Notes under the pieces: generated by a model
The model's database searches: none
Told to the model about the DNA's origin: nothing
Seen by the model: only the letters and a program-made list of their open reading frames with translations
Part shown: in pieces, positions 7,819 to 15,968 of the stretch
Layout: every line of letters begins with the position of its first letter
How positions within the stretch are numbered: position 1 is the stretch's first letter
Made by a program: the position numbers and the translations under genes
Assembly (NCBI RefSeq): GCF_002155975.1
Contig: NZ_MUMI01000024.1
Location: forward strand, 1-64,000
Source of the DNA: Amycolatopsis kentuckyensis
GTDB taxonomy: Bacteria; Actinomycetota; Actinomycetes; Mycobacteriales; Pseudonocardiaceae
DNA: 64,000 nucleotides
Direction of reading: 5' to 3'

Positions 7819-8562
7819 ATGACGAACAAAGAACAGACCTCCGTGTTGATCACCGGAGGCAACAAGGGACTCGGTTTCGAATCGGCCCGGCGGCTCGGGG
7901 AGCGGGGCTGGACGATCTTCCTCGGCTCACGGGACGAAGGCCGGGGCCAAGCGGCCGCCGACAAGCTCGCTGCGGGTGGCGCGAACGTCGTACTGGTCCC
8001 GCTGGACGTGACCTCCGACGAGTCGGTGGCCGAGGCCGTGCGGCTCGTTCGGAAGCACACCGACCGGCTGGATGTGCTGATCAACAACGCCGGTGCACCC
8101 GGAAACGCCGTCCCGCCCGCGGATGCGACGGCCGACGAGATCCATTCCGTCTACGACACCAACGTTTACGGGCCGGTCAGGATCACGCACGCGTTCCTGC
8201 CCCTGCTGGCAGCGGCGGACCATCCGCGGGTGGTGATGGTGTCCAGCGGTGGCGGTTCCTTCGCGGTCATGGCCGATCCGACGCAGCCCGTCTCGAAGAT
8301 GCACGAACTCGCCTACAGCTCGTCGAAAGCGGCGCTGAACATGATCACCGTCCGGTACGCCCAGGCGCTGCCGCACATCAAGTTCAACGCCATCACCCCC
8401 GGCGAGGTCGTCAACCGCAAGTACACCGCAACCGACATGAACAACCACACCGGCCAGCTGACGGTCACCGAAGGCACCGACCCGATCATCAAGCTCGCGA
8501 CGCTCGGCGCCGACGGGCCGACCGGGATCTTCATCGATCGCCTCGGTCCCGTTGGCTGGTAA
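7819..8562 (+). CDS. SDR-family oxidoreductase
   Basis: A 247-residue classical short-chain dehydrogenase. The nucleotide-binding motif TGGNKGLGF is near residues 12-20, NNAG near 90, and the catalytic pair is in YSSSK near 170, with a serine upstream in MVSSGGG. The R after the first strand of the Rossmann fold suggests NADP(H). The substrate is unknown. GTG at 7813 is an alternative start; neither start has a strong ribosome-binding site. It points towards the hydrolase block but is on the opposite strand. Confidence 0.88.
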   Translation: MTNKEQTSVLITGGNKGLGFESARRLGERGWTIFLGSRDEGRGQAAADKLAAGGANVVLVPLDVTSDESVAEAVRLVRKHTDRLDVLINNAGAPGNAVPPADATADEIHSVYDTNVYGPVRITHAFLPLLAAADHPRVVMVSSGGGSFAVMADPTQPVSKMHELAYSSSKAALNMITVRYAQALPHIKFNAITPGEVVNRKYTATDMNNHTGQLTVTEGTDPIIKLATLGADGPTGIFIDRLGPVGW

Positions 8563-8610
8563 CCGCAAACCGTAGAAAGGAGGACTACGGTGGCCGCCGC
8601 CGGAAGGCTG

Positions 8611-9435
8611 TCATTCCTGCTCGTTGATGAGGCCGGCGTAGTGGCCCAGGTCCCGCTCGATCTCCTCGAGCCCGATCTCGGCGATGGCTTTCCCGAGCCG
8701 CGGCACCCGTGCCTGGAACCCCGGCCAGGTCACCGATTCGGCGAACTCCGCCCACGATGCGCGCACGTCGGCCTCCGGCGGCAGGGTGGCCCGGTTTATC
8801 TGGGTCTTGGCGCCCAGAACGGACGCCTTGTCGAAGGAGGCGATGCGCGCCGCGATCGTGGTGACGAAGTCGTCGAGTTCGGCGTCGGCGACGGCTCGGG
8901 TCACCCAGCCGTACCGCTCGGCGCGCTCGGCGTCGTAGTCCTGGCTGGTGAGGATCGCCTCCAGCGCGCGATCCCGGCCCAGCAGCCGAGGCAGGCGGTC
9001 GCCGCCACCTCCGCCCGGGACGATGCCGATCGCGACCTCGGGCTGGCAGAAGAACGCGTGCTCGCGGCTGGCGTAGCGCAGGTCGAAGGCCAGGGCCAGC
9101 TCGTCACCGCCGCCCCTGGTCCGCCCGCGGATGGCGGCGATGCTGACGAACGGAGCCTGGGTCAGGCGGAGGGACAGGTCGACGAACAGCGGCGTCGAAC
9201 CGGCGCCGGTCAATGCCAGGAGCTCGGGGACCTGGCCGAGGTCGGCGTGGTTGAAGAAGTAGCCGGGCGTGCCGCTGTCGAAGATGACGACCTGGACCTC
9301 TTCGTCCTGGCTCAGCTCGTCGACGACCTCCGACAGTTCGGCGACGGTGTCCGCGCCGACGACGTTCACGGGTGGGTTGGTGAAGGTGACCTTGCGGATC
9401 TTCGGCGTCACGGTGTGGATGGCGAACTGTGCCAT
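8611..9435 (-). CDS. Enoyl-CoA hydratase/isomerase-family protein
   Basis: A 274-residue crotonase-fold protein. The oxyanion-hole segment is AAIRGRTRGGGDELALAFDL near residues 106-125, and the second active-site region is QPEVAIGIVPGGGGGDRL. The N-terminal half (PPVNVVGADTVAELSEVVDE) is typical of crotonases. An acyl-CoA substrate is presumed. It is the last gene of a four-gene leftward block; the gap to the hydrolase upstream is 23 bp. It is likely under the divergent TetR regulator. Confidence 0.85.
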   Translation of the reverse strand: MAQFAIHTVTPKIRKVTFTNPPVNVVGADTVAELSEVVDELSQDEEVQVVIFDSGTPGYFFNHADLGQVPELLALTGAGSTPLFVDLSLRLTQAPFVSIAAIRGRTRGGGDELALAFDLRYASREHAFFCQPEVAIGIVPGGGGGDRLPRLLGRDRALEAILTSQDYDAERAERYGWVTRAVADAELDDFVTTIAARIASFDKASVLGAKTQINRATLPPEADVRASWAEFAESVTWPGFQARVPRLGKAIAEIGLEEIERDLGHYAGLINEQE

Positions 9436-9458
9436 GGGTTTTCCTTTGCTGGACGGGT

Positions 9459-10310
9459 TCAGGCGGCGAGGAAAGCGCTTACCTGGATGGCGAAGTCCTT
9501 GGCGTGCTGGAAGAGGAAGGCGTGGCCGGCGTCGCCGTAGATGACGAGGGTGGCGTCGGCCAGGTGCTGGACGGCGACGTAAGCGCTGAGGGCGGGGATC
9601 ATGGCGTCGCGCATGCCGGTGGCGTAGAGCACGGGGTGGGTGATGGCCTCCAGGTCCGCTCGGGTCCGGTCGAACGGGATCGCCGCGCTCTTGCCGATCG
9701 CGGCGAACTGGTTTGCGCCCGCCGTCTCGGACACCTCGGGGCGCCCGGTGGCGAGCCGGCGGGCGACCCGGGAGAGGTGGGCGTGCCCGGCCGCGCGTCC
9801 GGTGTCGGTGTCGGGGAAGAACAGGGAAACCAGGTCGTCGGGGCCGACCTCGGGCCGGCTGAGGACGGCCCGCACCTTCGGGTCCGGGTCCGGGGCGCCC
9901 GGTACCCGGCCGTCCAGGTTGCTGGCCGCGAGGATCAGCTTGCGGACCAGGTCGGGCCGGCGACGGGTCAGGTACTGGGCGACGAGGCCGCCGAGGGTCC
10001 AGCCGAGCAGGTCCACCCGCGGCAGGCCCAGCGCCTCGATGAACTCGATGGCGCCGTCGGTGAACCCCTCGACGGAGTCGCGCGGGGTGCCGGTGCTGTA
10101 GCCGACTCCGATGTCGTCGAACACGATCACGTCGTGCTCGGCGGCCAAGTGGTCCAGCAACTGCGGGTCCCACCAGTCGATGGTGCCCCGGAACCGGTTC
10201 AGCAGGATCAGGGGGACGCCGCCGCGCGGGCCGATGCGCCGGTAGGCGAACGTCGCGGAAGGACCGGCCACGAACCGGGTTTCGGCCGTGTCCGCCGGTG
10301 AGGTGCTCAT
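9459..10310 (-). CDS. Alpha/beta hydrolase with Thr at the nucleophile elbow
   Basis: A 283-residue alpha/beta hydrolase with FDDIGVGYSTG, an elbow at GWTLGG near residues 101-106, an acid after ATGMRD, and the final histidine in GDAGHAF. The elbow carries Thr where the family has Ser, Asp or Cys, so hydrolysis is uncertain. It shares RGT-D-WDPQL near the oxyanion-hole strand with the secreted hydrolase at 11142-12113, so the two are paralogues. The start overlaps the stop of the upstream SDR by four bases (ATGA). Confidence 0.85.
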   Translation of the reverse strand: MSTSPADTAETRFVAGPSATFAYRRIGPRGGVPLILLNRFRGTIDWWDPQLLDHLAAEHDVIVFDDIGVGYSTGTPRDSVEGFTDGAIEFIEALGLPRVDLLGWTLGGLVAQYLTRRRPDLVRKLILAASNLDGRVPGAPDPDPKVRAVLSRPEVGPDDLVSLFFPDTDTGRAAGHAHLSRVARRLATGRPEVSETAGANQFAAIGKSAAIPFDRTRADLEAITHPVLYATGMRDAMIPALSAYVAVQHLADATLVIYGDAGHAFLFQHAKDFAIQVSAFLAA

Positions 10311-11119
10311 GCGGGCAGCCGGTTGAGCTTGCGGATCTGCTGGTCGAAGATCCGGGCCGGGGCAAAGCGGCGCAGGGTGTGGACGCGGCCCGTTTGCCCG
10401 GCGGCGTAGCGCAGCTTCGGCTTGGCATCCGTCGCGGCCGCGACAACGGCCTTGGCCACGACGGTGGGGTCGTCGCCGTTCTTCACCGCTTCGGCCATCT
10501 GCTGCTCGAAGGCGCGCCGCTGCCGGGCGTAGATCGGCAGCGGGTGGTCGGGCTGGGTGGCGTTGGCCTCGAAGGAAGTGTTCGTCCAGGCGGGCTCGAC
10601 GAGCAGGACCCGCACACCGTGCTCGCGGACCTCGTGGTCCAGGGACTCCGAGTAGCCCTCGATCGCGTGCTTGGACGCGGCGTAGACGGCCATGTAGGGC
10701 ATCGGGATGAACCCGACGATCGAAGAAATGTTGACGATCCGCCCGCGGCCCTGGGCGCGCATGTGCGGCAGGACGGCCTTGGTCATCCGGATGACACCGA
10801 AGACGTTGATGTCGAAGACGTGCTGGTCTTGGGCGATGGAGCTTTCCTCGGCGGCACCGCCGGAGCCGAACCCGGCGTTGTTGACCAGGACGTCGATCCG
10901 GCCGGACCGCTCGATCACCTGCCCCACCGCGGCGGCGACGGACTCGTCACCGGCCACGTCGAGATCGATGAAGCTCACTCCGTGCAGCGGGGCGGCTTTC
11001 GACGCGTCGCGGCTGGTGCCGACCACGTCGTAGCCGGCTTCGACCAGCGCCAGGGCGGCGGCCTTCCCGATGCCGGAGGACGCGCCCGTGACGAGGGCTA
11101 CTGGTTTGTTCGTTGTCAT
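10307..11119 (-). CDS. SDR-family oxidoreductase
   Basis: A 270-residue classical SDR with TGASSGIG at residues 11-18, NNAGFGSGG, SSIVG and YAASKHAIEGYSE carrying the Tyr-Lys pair. The pattern after PAWTNTSF fits the oxidoreductase subgroup often paired with hydrolases. The C-terminal basic tail is longer than usual. The ribosome-binding site AGGAGT precedes the ATG. It is the second gene of the leftward operon and overlaps the next gene by four bases. Confidence 0.87.
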   Translation of the reverse strand: MTTNKPVALVTGASSGIGKAAALALVEAGYDVVGTSRDASKAAPLHGVSFIDLDVAGDESVAAAVGQVIERSGRIDVLVNNAGFGSGGAAEESSIAQDQHVFDINVFGVIRMTKAVLPHMRAQGRGRIVNISSIVGFIPMPYMAVYAASKHAIEGYSESLDHEVREHGVRVLLVEPAWTNTSFEANATQPDHPLPIYARQRRAFEQQMAEAVKNGDDPTVVAKAVVAAATDAKPKLRYAAGQTGRVHTLRRFAPARIFDQQIRKLNRLPA

Positions 11120-11141
11120 CGTGGACTCCTGACTGTTTTTC

Positions 11142-12113
11142 TCAGCGGTCGAGGAAGGTGTTGACCTCGGTGCCGAACGTGACGGCGTACTGGAAGAGGA
11201 ACCCGTGGCCGGCGTCCGGGTAGAGGTGCAGCTGGGCGTTCGGGAGGCCCTTGGCCAGCAGGCGGGAGTTCGCCGGCGGCATCAGGATGTCGCTCTCCCC
11301 GTCGGCGACCAGGACCGGCTGGAACAGCGCGGCGAGGCGCACCAGCTTGGACTTGTCGGGGATGCCCCACTCCGACCACGCGGTGAGCTGGGCGTCGCGG
11401 GTGGCGAGACTGGCCGGGGCGTCGCGATCGGTGGTGCGCCCGCCGAGGCGCTGCAGGAACTCCGCGCCCGCGGCCTGGCTGGACGCGGTGTTCTTGAAGA
11501 ACAGGAAGAGGAAGTCCGCCGGGCCGGGGTTGTCCCTCAGCGCACCCTCCAGCACCTTGGGGTCGGACGCGCGCTGGTCCACCCCGCCCTGGGGGCCGGT
11601 GCCGGCCAGCACGACGCGACGGACCTGCCACGGGCGGCGCAGCGCGACCTCCTGCGCGACCTCGCCGCCGAGGGAGAAGCCGAACAGGTCGTAGCGGGAC
11701 AGCTTGAGCGCGTCGACGAAGCCGATGGCGTCCAGGCTCATCTGCTGGACGGTGCTGGGCGTCGTGCCGGTGGAGCCACCGACACCGGCGTTGTCGACGA
11801 GGATGACTTCGCGCTTGGCGGCGATGGTGTCGACGAGCTGGGGGTCCCAGTTGTCCAGGGTGCCGCGGTAGTGCTGGAAGAAGACCAGGGGAACGCGGCC
11901 GGCGCCGGGGTTGCCGAACCGGCGGTACTGGTAGGTGACACCGTCGGCGGCCGTGACGCGCAGATTGGGGGCGGTCGTGGCCGTGGTGCGCGGGTGGTCG
12001 CTGACGGCGCTCGCCGCGCTCGGTGCCGCGCCGGCGACAGCGGCGAGCGACACGGCGGCCACTGCCACGGCGAGGCGCCGGGAGACACGGGCACGAAATT
12101 CGGGTGAGGGCAT
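11142..12113 (-). CDS. Secreted alpha/beta hydrolase
   Basis: A 323-residue hydrolase with a signal peptide (FRARVSRR, then a hydrophobic run ending PSAASA near residue 36). The fold shows FFQHYRGTLDNWDPQL, the elbow GFSLGG with the catalytic Ser near residue 148, an acidic residue in ADGESD, and the C-terminal DAGHGF histidine. It is exported, so it probably acts on an extracellular ester or lactone. It is the first gene of the block and faces the TetR gene across 219 bp. Confidence 0.85.
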   Translation of the reverse strand: MPSPEFRARVSRRLAVAVAAVSLAAVAGAAPSAASAVSDHPRTTATTAPNLRVTAADGVTYQYRRFGNPGAGRVPLVFFQHYRGTLDNWDPQLVDTIAAKREVILVDNAGVGGSTGTTPSTVQQMSLDAIGFVDALKLSRYDLFGFSLGGEVAQEVALRRPWQVRRVVLAGTGPQGGVDQRASDPKVLEGALRDNPGPADFLFLFFKNTASSQAAGAEFLQRLGGRTTDRDAPASLATRDAQLTAWSEWGIPDKSKLVRLAALFQPVLVADGESDILMPPANSRLLAKGLPNAQLHLYPDAGHGFLFQYAVTFGTEVNTFLDR

Positions 12114-12232
12114 GGCAATTCCTTGCGTCAGGCCGGTGACATCTCCGGCGCGCGAACCCGTCGAGCCTCGCCGGCGTTGCGCCGTACCGGTGCAGCGAGA
12201 CCCTCGATCGGTTTCACCAAAGTATCACTTAG

Positions 12233-12254
12233 GTCCGTTAGCTGCAACACGGAC
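12233..12254. promoter_or_regulatory. Candidate TetR operator
   Basis: The inverted repeat GTCCGT and ACGGAC has a 10-bp spacer and is flanked by direct copies of GTATCA at 12212-12217 and 12255-12260. It lies in the divergent region between the secreted hydrolase and the TetR gene, the usual place for a TetR autoregulatory site. Confidence 0.5.
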
Positions 12255-12332
12255 GTATCAGATAAGGAGGGACAAGTAGCGTTCGCGTATCCTCTACCTG
12301 CGGCCGAGTCGCGACAGAGACAGGAGACAGCC

Positions 12333-12893
12333 ATGGGCCGAGCACTGCGGGCGGATGCCGAGCGCAGTGTGCGCGCGATTCTGGAGGCGGCCGAGCGGGT
12401 CCTCGCGGAGGACGCCGGCGCTTCGATGGAGCAGATCGCCGAGGCGGCCGGGCTGACCAGGATCACCGTCCACCGCCGTTTCGCCAACCGGCAGGCGCTC
12501 CTGGAGGCACTCGCCCTTTCCGCGAAGCAGCAGCTCATCGAAGCGATCGAAGACGCCCGTCCGGCCGCCGCGCCCGCGCTCGTCGCGCTGCACCGGGTGA
12601 CCGCGAACGTCCTGCGCGTCAAGAGCACGTGGCGGTTCACCCTCAGCCACGCCAATGCCCACACCAGCGCCGCGGCCGCGCTGTGGGAAGAGATCGACGG
12701 CCACACGGTCGACCTGATGGTCCGCGCCCGGCGCGAAGGACTCCTCGGTCCCGACGCCGACCTGGACTGGGCGCGCCAGGTGTACTACGCCTTGCTGGGC
12801 GAAGCCATCAACAAGCCGGACACCCAGGACCCGGACGAGCTGGCCACGCTGGTGATCGACACCCTCCTGCACGGCACCGGACCGCGCAGCTAG
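12333..12893 (+). CDS. TetR-family transcriptional regulator
   Basis: A 186-residue repressor. The N-terminal HTH runs from AILEAAERVLAEDAGASMEQ through IAEAAGLTRITVHRRFANRQ near residues 15-55. The C-terminal ligand domain is helical and not assignable to a ligand. The ATG at 12333 follows CAGGAG by six bases; the open frame extends upstream to 12123 without a good start. It is divergent from the hydrolase-SDR-hydrolase-crotonase block, which it most likely controls. Confidence 0.88.
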   Translation: MGRALRADAERSVRAILEAAERVLAEDAGASMEQIAEAAGLTRITVHRRFANRQALLEALALSAKQQLIEAIEDARPAAAPALVALHRVTANVLRVKSTWRFTLSHANAHTSAAAALWEEIDGHTVDLMVRARREGLLGPDADLDWARQVYYALLGEAINKPDTQDPDELATLVIDTLLHGTGPRS

Positions 12894-13019
12894 GGCGAGC
12901 GGTCCTGCCGGCCCGGGTCTTCGACCGCATCGTCCGCAGGGCTCAACCGGATGCCGAACTGAAGGACCCGCTCCGCGAGCAGTCCCGCCGCGACCCGAGG
13001 ATCGCGGCGGGGCCGTCTC

Positions 13020-13961
13020 TCAGAGCGCGGACTGAAGGTAGACGTCCCGGGTCAGGTTCGTGATCCGGGCGGCGGAGTCCTGCCAGGACAGCGTGGTCGG
13101 CTCCAGGGTCAGCACCACGACGATCTTGCAGTTGCCCTCGCCCACCGTGCCGCTCGTGTGCATCGCGCGGCTGGTCAGGTCGATGTCCTGGACGCTGAAC
13201 GTGCTCTTGTCGCTGACCGTGCCCTCGCCGCTGGACGCGATCGCGGTGGCCGCCTTGACCTCCGGGGAGCGGAGTACGCGCAGCACATTGGCGTCCGTCT
13301 CCTGGCATTCCTGACCGGGCGCCGGCGCGGCGCCGAAGCCGGACCAGCCCTGCTTGACCGCCCTCGGGCCGGGCACCGCGCTCGGAATGCCGAACGACTG
13401 GTCGAAACCGTCCGAACCGCACTTGGTCGACTTCGCCAGGTTGCCCATGATGAAGTCGCGGTACTTCGGGTTCGCGTCGTGCAGGATGTACTGGTAGGTC
13501 TTGGCGATGTCCGCGGCGCTGATCGCCGTGTAGCCCCACTTGCCGCGGCTGGCGGGCGGCGCGGTGTCGGTGAGACCGATCTTGGCGACCATCCGCTTGA
13601 CGATCTCTTCCCAGCCGTCGCGCACCCACAGCGTGCTGGCGGCGTCGTCGTTGCTGGAGCGCAGCATCGGCTCGAGCAGCGCCAGGTCGTCGGCCGGGAT
13701 CTCGTAGTCGGGGCCGTGGGATTCGAGGTAGTCGAGCGCGATGAACAGCTTGACCAGGGAGGCCGAGCGGTACTGCTGGTGCTCGTCGGAGCCGAAGGTC
13801 TGGCCGGTCTCCTGATCGACGACGAAGTAGCTGGCGGTCATCCCCTCGGGGAGGTCCACCGAAGACGTGACCGCCGAAGCCGGCCCGGCCGCCATGGTCA
13901 CAGTTGCCACGACACCGGTTGCGATCGTTGCCAGACGCCGGATTTTGCCCACGTGAACCAC
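13020..13961 (-). CDS. Secreted serine hydrolase, class A beta-lactamase/PBP-like
   Basis: A 313-residue exported protein with a signal peptide ending ASAV near residue 31. Catalytic motifs of the penicillin-recognising fold are visible: SLVK (S-x-x-K) near residue 68, SSND near 103 in place of SDN, and KQGWSG near 223 in place of KTG. The KQG box and short Omega region argue against a true beta-lactamase and for a peptidase-like or non-hydrolytic relative. The start is GTG; a second GTG lies nine bases downstream. Confidence 0.78.
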   Translation of the reverse strand: MVHVGKIRRLATIATGVVATVTMAAGPASAVTSSVDLPEGMTASYFVVDQETGQTFGSDEHQQYRSASLVKLFIALDYLESHGPDYEIPADDLALLEPMLRSSNDDAASTLWVRDGWEEIVKRMVAKIGLTDTAPPASRGKWGYTAISAADIAKTYQYILHDANPKYRDFIMGNLAKSTKCGSDGFDQSFGIPSAVPGPRAVKQGWSGFGAAPAPGQECQETDANVLRVLRSPEVKAATAIASSGEGTVSDKSTFSVQDIDLTSRAMHTSGTVGEGNCKIVVVLTLEPTTLSWQDSAARITNLTRDVYLQSAL

Positions 13962-14055
13962 CCCAGATCCGCTAGATCAACTTTGTTGGGGGGTCACCCT
14001 ATCGGGTTAGTCGCGCCGATGTCGGGTGGATCCTCGGAGCATTCGAAAGCCGAGG

Positions 14056-15423
14056 TCAACGGTCCAGCGCCACCACCTTGGTGTTCGGCTGCTCGGTGTT
14101 CCGCCGCGTCTTCGCCCACCCGTTGCGCCCCCGGATCAGGCGGAACACCGCCCGCCACACTGTTATGTAGAACGTGTAGATGTAACACGCATATCCCAGC
14201 CCGTACGCGATTCCGCGCAACGGCCCCGATCGAGGCTCGCAGTGCTTGCGGTAAACCGGCCCCCAGATCAGGAACGGCAGCAACCCCGCGATGCCGTACA
14301 TCAGCAGGAACTTCCACGCCCCGCCCGTGAACCACGCCCACACCGCCGCCGGCTCGGTGACCGCGTGGATCGTCAACAGCACCAACGGGATCGGGTACAC
14401 CACGCTGCCCAGCAGTTGCATCCACGGCTGGGCCAGGTAGTAGAGCATCTCCGCCGCGCCGAACGTCGTCAGGTGCGGGGACTTCCAGATCCGGCGGGCG
14501 TACCGCGCGCACTGCATCGTGCCCTGGCTCCAGCGGGTGCGCTGCGCCAGGAACCGCCGCATGCTGTACAGGCCTTCCTGGTCGACGTGCGTGTCGACGC
14601 TGAAACCCGTCTTCCAGCCCGCCGTCAGCAGGTGGACTCCGAGTTCGAAATCTTCGAGCAGCGAGCCGCGCCAAGGTCGGCGTTGGGGGCCGGCGATCGA
14701 ATCGAGTGCGGACAGCCTGGTGAACTGGCCGTTGCCGCCCATCGCGATCGTTCCCGTGTGGCCACGGGACATCTGGATCGCCGCGATCGCCGTGCGGAAC
14801 TCCAGGTCCTGCATGCGCACCAGCGCGCGGCCGAACCTGCGGCGCAAGCCGTTGCCCGCCCCGGGCGCCGTGCCGCGGTTGCCCATCCGGACGTCGATCT
14901 GGACCGCGCCCACCGACGGGTCCCCGAAGAGGTGCGGCGCCGTGCAGACGTACAGGCAGTTCCACGCCGGCCTGCCGTCCGCGTCGACCACGACGACGAT
15001 CGTGTTCGCGCCGTCGTCGTGGTGGCCGACCCACGCGCGCAGGGCCCGGTAGGCGGCGTTGAGCGCGTCGCTTTTGCCTGTGCGGGCGTGGGGACGGCGG
15101 CGGGCGACCACGTGCAGCTGGGGATCCCGCCGGCTCTGGAGCCGGCGCACGACGTCGAGGGTCCGGTCGTCGGAATGGTCGTCGATCGCCCAGACGTGGG
15201 CGGCCCGGAACCGCGTCCGCAGGTACCGGATGGTGTCGCCGATGACTTGTTCTTCGTCCCGGCACGGCACGAAGAAATGCCACTGGAACAGTGTCGGATC
15301 GCCGGGCCAGGTGGGTCGGTGCCGCAGGTAGGGCACGATGATCGCGCAGACGTAGAGGACGAACGCCGCGCTCATGACAATCGCGAACGCCTGCGTGAAG
15401 CTCAGCAATAACGACAGGCTCAT
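14056..15423 (-). CDS. Membrane glycosyltransferase, family GT2
   Basis: A 455-residue processive-type glycosyltransferase. An N-terminal helix is followed by a cytosolic GT-A domain with DDHSDDRT, the metal-binding VVVDADG, LLEDFELG (general base) and QRTRWSQGTMQ (the QxxRW box). Four or more C-terminal membrane helices then follow. This is the layout of bacterial synthases that polymerise and export a beta-linked polysaccharide. The product is unknown and no accessory genes adjoin. The start at MSLSL (15423) is preferred over 15465. Confidence 0.85.
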   Translation of the reverse strand: MSLSLLLSFTQAFAIVMSAAFVLYVCAIIVPYLRHRPTWPGDPTLFQWHFFVPCRDEEQVIGDTIRYLRTRFRAAHVWAIDDHSDDRTLDVVRRLQSRRDPQLHVVARRRPHARTGKSDALNAAYRALRAWVGHHDDGANTIVVVVDADGRPAWNCLYVCTAPHLFGDPSVGAVQIDVRMGNRGTAPGAGNGLRRRFGRALVRMQDLEFRTAIAAIQMSRGHTGTIAMGGNGQFTRLSALDSIAGPQRRPWRGSLLEDFELGVHLLTAGWKTGFSVDTHVDQEGLYSMRRFLAQRTRWSQGTMQCARYARRIWKSPHLTTFGAAEMLYYLAQPWMQLLGSVVYPIPLVLLTIHAVTEPAAVWAWFTGGAWKFLLMYGIAGLLPFLIWGPVYRKHCEPRSGPLRGIAYGLGYACYIYTFYITVWRAVFRLIRGRNGWAKTRRNTEQPNTKVVALDR

Positions 15424-15745
15424 TACGTCGCTCCGGGGAAGAAGAATCAGGGCGCCGACGCGCACGATAACCGGGTTGCGCTGCGCACTTCTTGGCGGGG
15501 TTGATCACCCGTTCAGGCGTCCGTTGTTCAGGGGGTACAACGGTTTTGGCTGTGACCAACTCGGGCCGGTAACCGCTGGCGGCCGACTCAAACCCCACTA
15601 TCAGGTGTACCTGGAGCGCCGCGTTTGCGCCCTTTGTCGCGCCGCCGATACTGTCTTGATCAATTCATTCGCGGTTCCTGCGGTGCGGCGTGCGTCGGTG
15701 AGCGTCGTGCGCGACGCGGTCATGTGAAAAATCGGAGAAAAAATC

Positions 15746-15904
15746 GTGTATCGACCTGGAATCGGCGGCGTCGTCGGGGGCGGCGGACTGCTCGCGACGA
15801 CCGGAGCGAATCTGACGTGGTGGATTGTCTTCGGTGTCGTCAGCCTCGTTTTGGGCGTTGTGCTCGTCCGGTCCGCCCGGCGCCGCGCGCAGGCCGCTGA
15901 CTGA
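15746..15904 (+). CDS. 52-residue membrane peptide with an LATTG sorting signal
   Basis: A small ORF that starts at GTG behind GGAGA with seven-base spacing, 22 bp after an in-frame TGA. The protein is a glycine-rich leader of 14 residues, then LATTG, then ANLTWWIVFGVVSLVLGVVL and a basic tail RSARRR. LATTG fits the LAXTG motif of class E sortases, and the hydrophobic helix plus arginines is a complete sorting signal. There is no signal peptide. It lies 64 bp upstream of the chaplin-like repeat gene, probably in the same transcript. Confidence 0.72.
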   Translation: MYRPGIGGVVGGGGLLATTGANLTWWIVFGVVSLVLGVVLVRSARRRAQAAD

Positions 15905-15968
15905 CGTTTTCGTCCCCCCACCCAACTCCCGGCAGAAGCCGCGAAGAACACGAACAGGAGAACGACTG

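Noticed and set aside
8611-10446. A fused 611-residue crotonase frame
   Set aside because: The extension upstream of MAQFAI is the out-of-frame shadow of the hydrolase gene; the crotonase has its own ATG at 9435.
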